A DNA stretch of 64,000 bases from Pricia mediterranea (GCF_032248455.1 NZ_JAVTTP010000001.1:124001-188000); one strand, 5' to 3'; positions 9,882 through 20,599 are shown, counted from the stretch's first letter. Notes: generated by a model not told the origin, from the sequence alone. Numbers and translations: made by a program.

Positions 9882-11456
9882 TCAATTGATGATCGGTTCA
9901 ATTTGTTTCCAGCCTTCCATACCCTCATTTCTTTGGTTGACCCCGGGAGTACTCCTTCCGTCAAATATGATTCTTTTGAGCGCCGCCTTTAACTTCGCAG
10001 CCTTAACGGGGTATTCGGATATCAAATTTTTTGTTTCACCGATGTCCTCCTTCAAATTGTATAACTGCATAGCCGGCAAATCGAGTTTTTCCTGCTTTAT
10101 ATCCTTTGGCCTGGGATAGCTCCACCCACCGGATCCCGGACAAACAATTAATTTCCAATTGTCTTTCCTAATCGCAAAAGACCCGTTGATCGAATGATGC
10201 ACCGTATATTCACGAATTGCTGCATTATCCTCCCCTGTAATAAGTGAGAGCATACTGTAACTATCCTCAGCTTCGGTATCTTGTATTGGATAACCGATCA
10301 GTTCTGCGCAGGTGGCAAAAAAATCGGTGGTACAGATTGTCTTTTCGGAGCTTGAATTCTTCAATGCCCTATCGGGCCACTCCACAATAAAGGGTACACG
10401 GTGCCCACCTTCAAAAATATCGGCCTTTGCCCCCCTGAAAGTATAGCTGGGGTCATGATTGACTTGGGCAAGTTCTTCAAAATCGGCCTTGGGAGAACAC
10501 CCATTATCACTAGTGAACACTAGAAGTGTATTTTCCCAGATACCTTGCTTTTTCAGTGCTGCCCTGATTTGGCCTACCACATCGTCCACTTGCATTACAA
10601 AATCGCCGTACATATTAGAATTGCTCCTGCCCAGAAATTCAGTGGTCGGCAAAATAGGGGTATGGGGCGCGGGCAATGGAAAATAGAGAAAGAAAGGGGA
10701 TTTCCCTTTCGCACTTCGATCGATATATTGAACGGCCCTATCGGTCAAATCCTGCAGCACGTTCGCATGAACGAAATCATCGGAAGTAGGCCCTTCTCTC
10801 CAAATTCCCTTTTCGTCGACCGAAACCGTAGATTTCGTGGGTACCGCAGTCGGCATGTCATTCTCCACATAAACATAAGGCGCCATATCGAGGGAACCGG
10901 AAAAACCAAAGGAATAATCGAAACCATGGGTCGAAGGACCGTTCACTATCGGTGCGCTAAAGTTTACCTTGGGTTTCGCACTTAATTTATCATGCTGCAG
11001 ATTGGGATTTTTATCGAGAATTTCCCAGTCCCATCCGAGATGCCATTTCCCAACATACCCTGTTGAATACCCTTGCCTTTTAAACATCTCTGCAATGGTA
11101 GTACGTTCTTGTTCGATCAATGACTTCGAATACCCACTCAACACGGAACTCTTTAGGGAACTGCGCCAATTGTAGCGACCGGTCAAAATACCGTACCGGG
11201 TCGGGGAACAAACAGCGGATGAGGTGTGTGCGTCGGTAAACTTGACCCCATTAGCTGCCATAGTATCTAAATTCGGTGTGGCAATTTTACCTTCAGGATT
11301 AAAGCATTTAACATCTCCATACCCCAAATCATCGGCCAGGATGTAGATTATGTTCGGGAAAGAATTTGTCTTTCTTTTTTGGCTACAAAGGGGACCACAA
11401 TAGACAAATACCATCAACAGAATGAGTAGAGAATGGGTCGATCGATTATTGTTCAT
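9882..11456 (-). CDS. Secreted S1-family sulfatase (arylsulfatase type)
   Basis: This is a 524-residue protein with an N-terminal export signal (a hydrophobic stretch at 8-23 ending near CSQ). The metal-binding start of the S1 sulfatase fold is visible as ILADDLGYGD. The catalytic motif C-S-P-T-R is at residues 83-87; this cysteine is converted to formylglycine in the family. Further matches are the GKWHLGW motif and FTSDNGCSP. The natural C-terminal pattern GRSTPG is present, so the protein looks complete. It probably removes sulfate from an ester such as an algal polysaccharide or aromatic sulfate in the periplasm. No sulfatase-maturing enzyme or SusC/SusD pair is next to it, so the substrate cannot be inferred. 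Confidence 0.92.
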   Translation of the reverse strand: MNNNRSTHSLLILLMVFVYCGPLCSQKRKTNSFPNIIYILADDLGYGDVKCFNPEGKIATPNLDTMAANGVKFTDAHTSSAVCSPTRYGILTGRYNWRSSLKSSVLSGYSKSLIEQERTTIAEMFKRQGYSTGYVGKWHLGWDWEILDKNPNLQHDKLSAKPKVNFSAPIVNGPSTHGFDYSFGFSGSLDMAPYVYVENDMPTAVPTKSTVSVDEKGIWREGPTSDDFVHANVLQDLTDRAVQYIDRSAKGKSPFFLYFPLPAPHTPILPTTEFLGRSNSNMYGDFVMQVDDVVGQIRAALKKQGIWENTLLVFTSDNGCSPKADFEELAQVNHDPSYTFRGAKADIFEGGHRVPFIVEWPDRALKNSSSEKTICTTDFFATCAELIGYPIQDTEAEDSYSMLSLITGEDNAAIREYTVHHSINGSFAIRKDNWKLIVCPGSGGWSYPRPKDIKQEKLDLPAMQLYNLKEDIGETKNLISEYPVKAAKLKAALKRIIFDGRSTPGVNQRNEGMEGWKQIEPIIN

Positions 11457-11533
11457 AATTTTTATTGCTTTTAAAAGTATCCTGTAGAGACCGTTCTAAA
11501 TACTGGACATTGTAAGTTACTTTGACTTGATTA

Positions 11534-11548
11534 TTGTAGTCACTACAA
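11534..11548. promoter_or_regulatory. Perfect palindrome upstream of the sulfatase, possible operator
   Basis: TTGTAGT-C-ACTACAA is a perfect 7+7 dyad, 78 bp before the sulfatase start. Its size and position fit a repressor or activator site. The protein that would bind it is not apparent. Confidence 0.35.
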
Positions 11549-12111
11549 CCCAATATTCCGAAATATAACTGAAAGTTTATAACCCGGTCAGCTTTAAAGT
11601 ATTAAAAAGCATTTCCATTGCTTAATTCGAGGGAGTAGCGCAGTACATCTTTCGCCCTATGGGATTGTCGATAAGCTCCATCGAATCAGGTTCCAAACAA
11701 AAAAAATAAGCGATCTTCTAGGTAGCCGTCTAGTTTCTTAAAGAGAAAAATTGAGCAGGCGCAGAGAGGGCATGGTCCTCATGGTATTCAATGGTGGAAG
11801 GGTCGCTTGTGTAATGGCCATATAAGGGCCACCGGAACTTTTCGGGGGTTGAGTCTTCAGTAGGATGTCAAATCTTAATCCGTCACGGTTGAGGTACGGT
11901 AACTTCTCCAACAACTATCATATGGCGTCCGGAAATACAAAAGCTTCCACGGGGGCAGAATACCTATACAGCATAGATTCATTGTCGAACCTAGACCTCG
12001 ACGAACAACTCCCGAATGTTGATATCATATCCGCGGGGAACGATGGCTCAGGGGATAGGTTTTAGCTAAAAAATGTTACGCTTTGGAGAAGTGTGCACGA
12101 ACTGTGCATAA
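11549..12111. other. Long intergenic stretch with one doubtful 66-codon frame
   Basis: Over 500 bases contain no recognisable gene. A 66-codon plus-strand frame (11865-12065, beginning MSNLNPSRLRYG) has no known motif and an in-frame stop shortly before its ATG. It is either a short orphan gene or the tail of a decayed one. This stretch adjoined tRNA-Pro before the element at 12161 was inserted. Confidence 0.4.
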
Positions 12112-12150
12112 TTAAAAGAAAACGGGCCCTCCGATTTCTCGGAAGGCCCG
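12112..12150 (-). terminator. Rho-independent terminator, ancestral terminator of the tRNA-Ser/tRNA-Pro operon
   Basis: Read on the minus strand, CGGGCCTTCCGA-gaaa-TCGGAGGGCCCG forms a strong hairpin followed by TTTTCTTTT. It lies just outside the left end of the integrated element. Without the element it would directly follow the 3' end of tRNA-Pro. Confidence 0.8.
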
Positions 12151-12160
12151 TGTTTACTAA

Positions 12161-12184
12161 GTCGGGGTGGCAGGATTACAACCT
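12161..12184. repeat. Left attachment site (att) of the tRNA-Pro element
   Basis: This is a copy of the tRNA-Pro 3' end: 17 identical bases, then 5 matches in the next 7. The rest of the tRNA is absent, as expected for the far att site left by tRNA-targeting integration. Confidence 0.82.
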
Positions 12185-12234
12185 ACCCCTATAATTATTT
12201 CTATATCAATTAGTTACATCTTTCAAAAACAAAC

Positions 12235-12253
12235 TGTTGACCGATTTGTTGAC
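12235..12253. repeat. Element-end repeat, candidate integrase arm site
   Basis: The 19-bp tgttgaccgatttgttgac holds two GTTGAC units 12 bp apart. It is repeated exactly at the other end of the element (29834-29852). Confidence 0.5.
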
Positions 12254-12355
12254 GGAATTTTAAATGAACTTAAGTAAAATCACTTACTCTCTGATGGCAC
12301 AAAGATATAATTTGAGTAATTCAAAATAATAAAAGATTATATTTTTTTATAAAAT

Positions 12356-14614
12356 CTATCCAACAATTTCCCGACTCTTGTTAAAAGGTTGCTGATAATG
12401 TCGCTTTCCTGTGGCTTTGTAAAGTGCATTGGCCACCGCTCCAAAAACAGGGGGAAACGGAGGTTCTCCCATACCCGTTGGGTCGATTTCATTCTGCACA
12501 AAATGTACGTCGATTTCTTTCGGCGCGTCGTTCATGCGAATCATTTGATATTGGTGGAAATTGTTTTTCTGTGGCACCCCATCCTGAAAGGTCAATTCCC
12601 CATAAAAGGCGTTACCAATACCATCTGTAATGGCCCCCTCTGTCATGTTTGTTGCTGCATCAGGATTTACCACCACTCCACAATCAATGGCACAAACTAC
12701 TTTTTCAACTACGGGTTTACCGTTTTCCATCTTTAAATCCAGTACATGCGCCGCATAGGAGTTATGGCAAAAATAGGCCGATACTCCTCGATGTTTTGTT
12801 GTATCATTTTCTTTCCAAGCCGATTTTTCACGAACCAATTCCAGGACTCCGGCGTACCTATCAGCATCATAATCATTCCGTTCGCCTACAGGATTTTCCT
12901 TGGCGCGTTTTAGCAGGTCCAAGCGAAATTGAATGGCGTCCTTGCCCATGGTTTCAGCAACTTCATCCAAGAACGCTTGTTCGGCACCGGCCATAAAATT
13001 AGATCGTGGAGCTCTAAAGGCACCTATGGAAATGTTGGAATCAATGGTCCACTCTTCTGCCATATAATTATCAATGGCCCCTGCCGGAAAACGATTGGCG
13101 AACAATGGACTCTCCGGCACTCCGCCAGCCTTCACATGTAATGCCGTTAAATTATTGTTTTCATCAAAAGCCGCGCGATAGGTTGCGTGATACGTTGGGC
13201 GATAAATACCATTGGTCATATCGTCTTCACGGCTATATACTAACTTGATAGGTGCATTGACTTTTTGTGAAATCAGGGCCGCTTCCACCACAAAGTGGGC
13301 ATAGGCCTTGCGGCCAAAACCACCGCCCATTCTTGGAAGGTCCATCTCAATATTCTCTTTCGGTATTCCCAGACTACTAGCAATTGTAGGGATGATCAAA
13401 GACGGAATCTGTATTGGTGCTGCAATTTTCGCCTTATCGCCTGCTACATGGGCAAAAGCATTCAAGGGCTCCATGTTATTATGAGCAAGAAAAGGCGCCG
13501 AGTAACTTCTTTCCAAAATTGTTGTTGCATTTTTGAAGGCTACTTCTGGATTTCCATCTTTTCGGACAACTTTTCCCGGTTTTGCAGCAAGTGCTTCCAT
13601 TTGTGATTTATGGGTCGTGGTAGATTCCAGTCCTGCGGGTATGTTAATCGTTTGTTTTCCACCAAACCCAGCGATTGTTTCCGAATAGGCGGTAATGGGT
13701 TGCCATTCAACTTTTAATTTCTTTTTAGCTTGCATCACCTCCCAAGTTGAGTTGCCCACTATCGCAACCAATTCAGGAAATGCGTTTGTGTCGAAACCGC
13801 CTTTTTCATATCCGTCCTTAAAACTCTTGATCGTAACCACATCCTTGATTCCAGGCATGGCTTTGGCCGCTTCACCATCCACTGATTTTAAGGTCAAACC
13901 AAAAGCTGGTGGATGTTCGATCATGGCGATCAACATTCCTTCCTCTTGAATATCCATGCCAAATAGAGGCCTACCGGTTACAATGCTTTTTGCATCTACA
14001 TTTTTTTGCGAACGGCTGACCAGTTTAAAATCCTTTACCTCTTTTAGTTGTACTTCTTCGGGTACGGTAAGTGTTGCTGCAACTGAAGCCATTTCTCCGT
14101 AACCGGTCGATTTTTTGGTGGCTGCATGTTGTAATACTCCTGCTTCTGCGGTAATCTCTTCCTTGGGTACCTGCCAGGTTTCTGCCGCCGCCGCTATCAA
14201 CATCTGCCTTGCGGTTGCTCCGGCCATTCTAAGCGGCTCCCATCGGGCACTTATTCCCCTACTGCCCCCCGTAAATTGAAATCCATATTTGTCTGCATGA
14301 TAGGGCGCCTGTTCAACCAGTACATTTTTCCAATCTACATCCAACTCTTCTGCTACCAACATGGGCATAGATGTTCTTATATTCTGACCGAATTCCGGAT
14401 TGGGCGTATAAATGGTTACAACCCCGTTATCACCGATTTTCAAATACGAATTCATCTCGAACCATTCTTTGGGCATTTCCCTGACAGCCATCTCTTTTGC
14501 CTGCTCAGATTTGCAGGAGTTTAAAATACTAAAGCCAAGTACCAAACCTCCACTTGCCAAACTTGTATTCTTGATAAAGGCCCTACGTCCCATATGCGTC
14601 TTTAGCTTTGTCAT
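12356..14614 (-). CDS. iorB: Molybdopterin-binding large subunit, xanthine dehydrogenase/isoquinoline 1-oxidoreductase beta type
   Basis: This is a 752-residue protein. It begins with a Tat-type signal (GRRAFIKNTSLASGG) that runs into a lipobox-like LNSC near residue 34, so it is probably an exported, lipid-anchored Mo enzyme. Family motifs include GPPFPPVFGAVANAL near the C terminus, MGGGFGRKAYAHF in the molybdopterin-binding region and LAHNNMEPLNA. The length matches IorB-like subunits. It pairs with the 2Fe-2S subunit 16 bp upstream and forms the last gene of operon A in the element. Enzymes of this class hydroxylate N-heterocycles or oxidise aldehydes with water as oxygen donor. The substrate here is unknown, and no cytochrome subunit is adjacent. 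Confidence 0.88.
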   Translation of the reverse strand: MTKLKTHMGRRAFIKNTSLASGGLVLGFSILNSCKSEQAKEMAVREMPKEWFEMNSYLKIGDNGVVTIYTPNPEFGQNIRTSMPMLVAEELDVDWKNVLVEQAPYHADKYGFQFTGGSRGISARWEPLRMAGATARQMLIAAAAETWQVPKEEITAEAGVLQHAATKKSTGYGEMASVAATLTVPEEVQLKEVKDFKLVSRSQKNVDAKSIVTGRPLFGMDIQEEGMLIAMIEHPPAFGLTLKSVDGEAAKAMPGIKDVVTIKSFKDGYEKGGFDTNAFPELVAIVGNSTWEVMQAKKKLKVEWQPITAYSETIAGFGGKQTINIPAGLESTTTHKSQMEALAAKPGKVVRKDGNPEVAFKNATTILERSYSAPFLAHNNMEPLNAFAHVAGDKAKIAAPIQIPSLIIPTIASSLGIPKENIEMDLPRMGGGFGRKAYAHFVVEAALISQKVNAPIKLVYSREDDMTNGIYRPTYHATYRAAFDENNNLTALHVKAGGVPESPLFANRFPAGAIDNYMAEEWTIDSNISIGAFRAPRSNFMAGAEQAFLDEVAETMGKDAIQFRLDLLKRAKENPVGERNDYDADRYAGVLELVREKSAWKENDTTKHRGVSAYFCHNSYAAHVLDLKMENGKPVVEKVVCAIDCGVVVNPDAATNMTEGAITDGIGNAFYGELTFQDGVPQKNNFHQYQMIRMNDAPKEIDVHFVQNEIDPTGMGEPPFPPVFGAVANALYKATGKRHYQQPFNKSREIVG

Positions 14615-14630
14615 CTCCTAAATTTTTTAA

Positions 14631-15095
14631 TTAAACGTTTTCCGAACTAGCGGCTGTTTTTATTGCTTTTTTGATTCGCGTATACGTTCCACACCTACAG
14701 ATATTCCCGTTCATAGCGCTTTCAATTTCTTCGTCCGACGGATTGGGATTCCTTTTCAACAAGGCCGAGGCCGACATTATCTGCCCTGCCTGGCAATATC
14801 CGCATTGGGGTACATCGATTTCCAGCCAAGCTTTTTGTACAGGATGATCACCATGTTCCGACAATCCTTCAATGGTCGTGATTTTTTGCTCCCCAACAGC
14901 CGAAACAGGTAATTGGCAAGAACGTACCGCATTGTCACCTAAATGCACCGTACAGGCACCACATTGAGCGATACCGCAACCATATTTAGTTCCTACCAAT
15001 TTAAAGTGGTCCCTTAGTACCCAAAGCATTGGTGTATTTGAATCAACATCTACGCTGTGTTCCGATCCGTTGATGTTTAAGTTGAATATTGCCAT
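14631..15095 (-). CDS. iorA: (2Fe-2S)-binding small subunit, isoquinoline 1-oxidoreductase alpha type
   Basis: This is a 154-residue protein with the two iron-sulfur modules of the xanthine oxidase small-subunit family. The plant-ferredoxin-like cluster has cysteines 40, 45, 48 and 60 ([13 protein letters not shown]). The all-helical cluster has cysteines 98, 101, 133 and 135 (PQCGYCQAG and NICRCGTY). It has no signal peptide of its own; in this family the small subunit is carried out of the cell folded with its Tat-signal-bearing partner, here the downstream gene. It would pass electrons from the Mo site to an acceptor. Confidence 0.93.
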   Translation of the reverse strand: MAIFNLNINGSEHSVDVDSNTPMLWVLRDHFKLVGTKYGCGIAQCGACTVHLGDNAVRSCQLPVSAVGEQKITTIEGLSEHGDHPVQKAWLEIDVPQCGYCQAGQIMSASALLKRNPNPSDEEIESAMNGNICRCGTYTRIKKAIKTAASSENV

Positions 15096-15191
15096 TTTTA
15101 AAAAATTTACTTAAAAATAAAGATTATATATTGGGTGTTGCTTACGAAATTCAAACAGTTTTAACCTACTTTGTCAAAATCCTAATTGTTT

Positions 15192-15794
15192 TTAGTTTTT
15201 GATAGTCAGTGGTTTAAGCTTTTCAAGCCATTCCACAAGTAATTCTTTCACTTCTACTTTACGGTTCCCTTTTATGGCCAAGTAAATTCCATCTCTCTCA
15301 ATACCCCCGGTTACCGAAAACCCTTCTAAAATGTTGCAATCGGAGCAAAGGCTTTCCACCGTTCGAAAGGTACTGCCAATACCGTACCCAGCATTGGTGT
15401 TAAAAGGAATGACCGTTTTATCCTTAAGGTCGTGCCGGGTCAAAAAGCTTTTAATTGGTGGAGGCAGTTGCATTCCCCATGTGGGGAAGCCTAAAAAAAC
15501 GGTATCATACTTGTCCATATTTATCTGTGTTTTTAGGGGCGGAAGAAACCCGGTACGATTTTCTTCTGCCACTTGTTCCACAATCGACTTGTAGTTTTGC
15601 GGATAAGGATTTTTTAATTCCAGTGCCACCAGATCACCGCCCACATTTTCATGGATCATTTCGGCCACAACCTTAGTATTGTTTGTTCTTGATAAATAGA
15701 CAATCAATATGTTGTCCGCTTTATTCTCGTACCCTTGGGCACTACACCATCCGGATACCAAGAAAATAATAAATAGTAAACGAGATATTATCAT
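15192..15794 (-). CDS. Exported flavodoxin-like protein
   Basis: This is a 200-residue protein with a signal peptide (IISRLLFIIFLVSGWCSAQ). The flavodoxin fold is clear: an FMN phosphate loop at LIVYLSRTNNTKVVAE and the aromatic-rich loop at DTVFLGFPTWGMQLPPPIKSFL. Flavodoxins normally work in the cytoplasm, so the signal peptide is unusual. It may shuttle electrons to or from the neighbouring exported redox enzymes. Its start overlaps the end of the preceding AraC-type gene by 4 bases (ATGA), which shows tight cotranscription. Confidence 0.85.
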   Translation of the reverse strand: MIISRLLFIIFLVSGWCSAQGYENKADNILIVYLSRTNNTKVVAEMIHENVGGDLVALELKNPYPQNYKSIVEQVAEENRTGFLPPLKTQINMDKYDTVFLGFPTWGMQLPPPIKSFLTRHDLKDKTVIPFNTNAGYGIGSTFRTVESLCSDCNILEGFSVTGGIERDGIYLAIKGNRKVEVKELLVEWLEKLKPLTIKN

Positions 15795-16174
15795 TTTTTA
15801 ATTTTCAATTTTCTGAAATCTGTTGGCGTATGTCCTACATGTTTTTTAAAAAAGGTGCTAAAATGATTTACTTCCCTAAATCCTAAGACTGTAGCTATGG
15901 TAGTAATTGACCAGTCATTTCTTTTGAGCAATGCCCTTGCTTCCTGAATAAAACGTTCATTTATATTTTGGGTAGTCGTTTTTCCAGTATACAACTTGAC
16001 GGACCTATTCAAGTGATTTACATGAATATTTAAAATATCCGCAAAATCTGAGGCTTTGCGCAACTTTATGGGTTGTGTGTCCTCTGTAATGGGGAATTGT
16101 CCGCTCAGTTGCATCAAAAAATTTTGGGCTATTTGAATATAGGTTTTTTGATTTGTTGAGAGGGACGAATCCAT
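15791..16174 (-). CDS. Short AraC-type DNA-binding protein without sensor domain
   Basis: This is a 127-residue protein that is almost entirely an AraC DNA-binding domain: a first helix-turn-helix around ADILNIHVNHLNRSVK and a second around ITTIATVLGFREVNHFSTFF, ending GHTPTDFRKLK. Full AraC proteins are about 280-300 residues, and the upstream sequence shows no lost sensor domain in any frame. It is either a naturally short regulator or a truncated one. It lies inside operon A, overlapping the flavodoxin start, and could feed back on the operon. Confidence 0.8.
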   Translation of the reverse strand: MDSSLSTNQKTYIQIAQNFLMQLSGQFPITEDTQPIKLRKASDFADILNIHVNHLNRSVKLYTGKTTTQNINERFIQEARALLKRNDWSITTIATVLGFREVNHFSTFFKKHVGHTPTDFRKLKIKK

Positions 16175-16216
16175 ATTTTCAATATCGATAACTACAGTTT
16201 TTTTTGACGTATTCTT

Positions 16217-17353
<1,137 letters not shown>

Positions 17354-17385
17354 TTATCGTAATATTTTAAAACCCAATAAATGGA

Positions 17386-19005
17386 CTAAATTCCTCGTGA
17401 TTGTAGTTCGTTTCTAAGTTTGACACCCTTTTCAACGACATCCAATCTGGCTTTTCTTGGGTCTGGTTTTCCAACGGCTTCACCATCTAACTGTATATCC
17501 ATGATTTCACCTTCATTTTTAGTATAGACTGGCCAGTTTGGTAATCCATCTCCATTCGGGTTTCCGGTCTTGGCGAAATTTACCCAGTATCCGTTCATAA
17601 GTTCCGCCACCTTCTTGTCCTCTGGAGTGGTCTCGGGATTGCCCCAACGTGCATCAAGATTATTAAACACATAGCCAACTTCGGAACCATGGCCGGCACC
17701 ATATTTCATTCTTTCCTTCATAGGTTCGGGTACAAACCCAAAATGGTAAATAAACGTGGGTTCACCTTGTTCCGCGAAAGCTCTTGCGGCAAAACGTCCT
17801 GGTTCTCCCCACACCCAATCGGTATTGAACTTGGTAATCACCTCTTCGAATGCTTTACTTCCATCAGGATCATAGGCAGCTTGTGCTTCCTCCTTAAACT
17901 CGCCAAAAAGTGAAAATAGTTCTTCTTTTGTTTTACTGTTGTTGACAAAACTACCTCCGATTTCGGCGCTGTTAGAACCGATCATCAACGGTATTTGCAT
18001 TTGTCTACCAGCGTTGTAGGCACTTTCGGCAGTTTCCGTTACCAATTTGCCGTCCAAAATCGGCCCGGAATAGATTCTAGGGCCTCCTTCACCATCCGTT
18101 TCTTGACCGCTATCCACAATTTCTTCCACTGGCAATGCGCGCAGGTTGGTCAAGGCATCGGCATCCGTACCTTCTATTCCGTGTTTTTTGGCAAAGTTGA
18201 TACCAATGGTTTCTGCCGATAAGGGGTAAAAAGCACTTGCATTTTCTTCCTTTATTGGCCTTCCGGTAAGGACACCATCTCGGGCACCACCAGATTCGCT
18301 AATGGCTTTATGAAAAAGTCCTTTTGCATCTGGAATGGTCATCAAAGAATGTACGGAAACCCCTCCGGCAGAAAAACCAAAAATTGTCACATTATCTGGA
18401 TTTCCGCCAAAGGCAGCAATGTTCTTTTGTACCCACTGAAGTGCCGCAATCTGATCCATATAAGCATAGCTACCCTTGTGTTCTTCAGGATGTTCTGCAC
18501 TTAAAGCAGGAAATGCAAAATGGCCCAAACGCCCCAAACGGTAATTAATGGTGATTAAAACCACTCCCATCTTCGCAAATTCATCACCCGCGATTCCAGC
18601 TCCGGAACCACTTCCTCCAACAAAGCCTCCACCATGAATCCAAACCATGACCGGCAGGTTCGCACCCGAATTTACATAAGCGGGTTTCCACACATTCAGG
18701 TACAGGCAATCTTCGGATGAACCTTCACTAATGGTTCCCGGGGCACCGCCCCATCCGGACTGTGCGCAGTTTGCACCGTACTCCGTAGCATCCAATTCAC
18801 CTTCCCAGTGGGATAATGGTTGAGGGGCTCTCCAACGAAACTCACCAACTGGAGGAGCCGCAAAGGGTATTCCTTTAAAGCTATCAACACCATCTTCATA
18901 GACGCCTCGAATTACCCCTAATTCGGTCTTTACTTTGGGTGTACTTTCTTGCGCGGAAATAGTAACTCCAAGGAGTACCAACAATCCTAATATGTATTTT
19001 TTCAT
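17386..19005 (-). CDS. Exported type B carboxylesterase
   Basis: This is a 539-residue protein with a signal peptide (KKYILGLLVLLGVTISAQ). The carboxylesterase type B hallmarks are GIPFAAPPVGEFRW, EDCLYLNVWKP, the oxyanion-hole stretch WIHGGGFVGGSG and the nucleophile motif G-F-S-A-G with Ser212. The catalytic His is probably in GAGHGSEVGYVF. It should hydrolyse carboxylic esters in the periplasm. It is the third gene of operon A, 30 bp after the NTF2-like gene. Confidence 0.92.
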   Translation of the reverse strand: MKKYILGLLVLLGVTISAQESTPKVKTELGVIRGVYEDGVDSFKGIPFAAPPVGEFRWRAPQPLSHWEGELDATEYGANCAQSGWGGAPGTISEGSSEDCLYLNVWKPAYVNSGANLPVMVWIHGGGFVGGSGSGAGIAGDEFAKMGVVLITINYRLGRLGHFAFPALSAEHPEEHKGSYAYMDQIAALQWVQKNIAAFGGNPDNVTIFGFSAGGVSVHSLMTIPDAKGLFHKAISESGGARDGVLTGRPIKEENASAFYPLSAETIGINFAKKHGIEGTDADALTNLRALPVEEIVDSGQETDGEGGPRIYSGPILDGKLVTETAESAYNAGRQMQIPLMIGSNSAEIGGSFVNNSKTKEELFSLFGEFKEEAQAAYDPDGSKAFEEVITKFNTDWVWGEPGRFAARAFAEQGEPTFIYHFGFVPEPMKERMKYGAGHGSEVGYVFNNLDARWGNPETTPEDKKVAELMNGYWVNFAKTGNPNGDGLPNWPVYTKNEGEIMDIQLDGEAVGKPDPRKARLDVVEKGVKLRNELQSRGI

Positions 19006-19035
19006 TTGAGTGTTTATTAAGTTGCGTTGTTCAAG

Positions 19036-19482
19036 TTATTCCCTTGTCATTGTTTTGCTAAAGGTCAGATCGGCCAATTTCCAAGTGTTATCCTCCTTTA
19101 CATAAACCTCCGTTACCATAAAGGGATTGGTCACTTCATTACTGCCTACTACGGCCAAGAGTGTAATTTGGTTCCAAAGTATAACGGTATTATCATTCAA
19201 GACTTCGACCATGACTTCATGGACATCAGCTTTTTTATAGTGGATGAACCCACCTCTAATGATTTCTACTTCGCGGTCCTTTCCCCATGTGCCGCCCATG
19301 TGGACGAACTTGGCTTTATCATGAAAAAGGCCTTCCAATTTATCGGCATCCTTATCGGCCATCCATTGCCATTTATGAATGGACAGCTCTCTGATTTCCT
19401 TTTCTAAATCAGTCGATTGGGCAAGGGCGACTTTTCCTGTGATGAGCATAACTAATAGACTTAGTATTATTTTCCTGTTCAT
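19036..19482 (-). CDS. Exported NTF2/SnoaL-like protein (DUF4440 type)
   Basis: This is a 148-residue protein with a signal peptide ending around VALAQ. The rest is a single NTF2-like alpha+beta domain (HKWQWMADKDADKLEGLFHD, then FVHMGGTWGKDREVEII and TWKLADLTFS). It is clearly paralogous to the C-terminal half of the adjacent upstream gene, which points to a tandem duplication. The fold binds small hydrophobic ligands or acts as an isomerase or cyclase; no function can be assigned. Confidence 0.82.
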   Translation of the reverse strand: MNRKIILSLLVMLITGKVALAQSTDLEKEIRELSIHKWQWMADKDADKLEGLFHDKAKFVHMGGTWGKDREVEIIRGGFIHYKKADVHEVMVEVLNDNTVILWNQITLLAVVGSNEVTNPFMVTEVYVKEDNTWKLADLTFSKTMTRE

Positions 19483-19508
19483 TTTTATAAATTATTTGTT
19501 CTGAAGTA

Positions 19509-20354
19509 TTAATGCGCAATTTCATGGGTATCACGAACGCTGCTAAAGGTAAGGTCCAATAATTTCCAATCGTCGCCTTCTTTTTTATAGAATTCGGTCA
19601 CGGTAAATTCATTGGATACATCGTTACCACGAACATGGGCCGTAAGTGTTATTCTGTTCCAAAGTACCACGGTATTGTCATCAAAAGTTTCCACGACCAC
19701 ATCGTGTACATCGGCATTTTTATACCAAATACTTCCCGTCTCGATGATTTCCAATTCCCTGTCCTTTTTCCAGGAGCCGCTCATGTGTACAAACCTTGAT
19801 TTGTCATGAAACAAATTGGCCAACTTGTCCACATCCTTTTCGGCCATCCATTTCCATTTGGCTTTAGAAAGTTCCTTGATCTCATTTTCAAGACTTGAAT
19901 TGTTAATTTCAGGAAGCGGTATTTTGTTATAATCCTCAACACTAAGTTCATCTGTCCATTTGGTAGGTGTGCTACCACCTATCGCCAAATAGGTCACTGC
20001 ACTTTTAGGAGTGGCACCATGCCAATGTTCTACATTGGGAAGGCATTTGATAACGTCACCAGCGCGCACTACTTGTACTTCCTTTCCTTTTTCCTGATAA
20101 AAACCAACGCCATTAGTGATCAACAATTGTTGGCCGTCTGGATGTAAATGCCAGTTAAGAAATGCTCCAGGTGCTGAAACCGCTTGGGCTATGTTATGTT
20201 TAAAAATTTCATCAGCATCTACAACATGCGTAAGCCAAATATCACCGGTATGGTGTACGTTTTTCGCTTTTGCCCCCATGGGAAAAATAGCTTCTTGCGC
20301 AAAGGAAGATATGCTTAACATACCTATAAACAAGCCTGTCAATAATGCTCTCAT
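19509..20354 (-). CDS. Exported cupin-NTF2-like fusion protein
   Basis: This is a 281-residue protein with a signal peptide (LLTGLFIGMLSISSFAQ). Residues about 20-150 form a cupin with metal-type motifs NWHLHPDGQQLL and VEHWHGATPKSAV. Residues 155-275 are an NTF2-like domain matching the next gene downstream. The cupin half is also paralogous to the lipoprotein at 22423-22914. It is the first gene of operon A and follows the conserved promoter/operator unit at 20398-20465. Confidence 0.85.
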   Translation of the reverse strand: MRALLTGLFIGMLSISSFAQEAIFPMGAKAKNVHHTGDIWLTHVVDADEIFKHNIAQAVSAPGAFLNWHLHPDGQQLLITNGVGFYQEKGKEVQVVRAGDVIKCLPNVEHWHGATPKSAVTYLAIGGSTPTKWTDELSVEDYNKIPLPEINNSSLENEIKELSKAKWKWMAEKDVDKLANLFHDKSRFVHMSGSWKKDRELEIIETGSIWYKNADVHDVVVETFDDNTVVLWNRITLTAHVRGNDVSNEFTVTEFYKKEGDDWKLLDLTFSSVRDTHEIAH

Positions 20355-20397
20355 TTTGTTTTATTTAATTGATTTAGATTATATAAATTACCCTTTC

Positions 20398-20465
20398 CAA
20401 AGCTATGGTATAATTCATAGGATAGGCTTACCACAATTACGGATTCACCTACCATTATTACGGAT
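20398..20465 (-). promoter_or_regulatory. Promoter and AraC-type operator of operon A
   Basis: On the minus strand a TAGCTTTG -7 box (plus-strand 20398-20405) precedes the 20354 start. Exactly 23 bp upstream are two direct repeats, each seen on the plus strand as TACC-n5-TTACGGAT, at 20429-20444 and 20450-20465. They are spaced 21 bp, two helical turns, as for AraC-family activators. The same arrangement with the same spacings occurs at 25832-25899. Confidence 0.75.
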
Positions 20466-20599
20466 TACAGGGGTATAAACCCTTTGTTCACAAAGCATTA
20501 ACTAAATTCAAAAAACAGATTTCTTCTCTGTCCAACACAAAAGATTAGATATGGGTCGATGATTATTGTTCCGAATTTAAATTTAGATGCAGGGTACCC

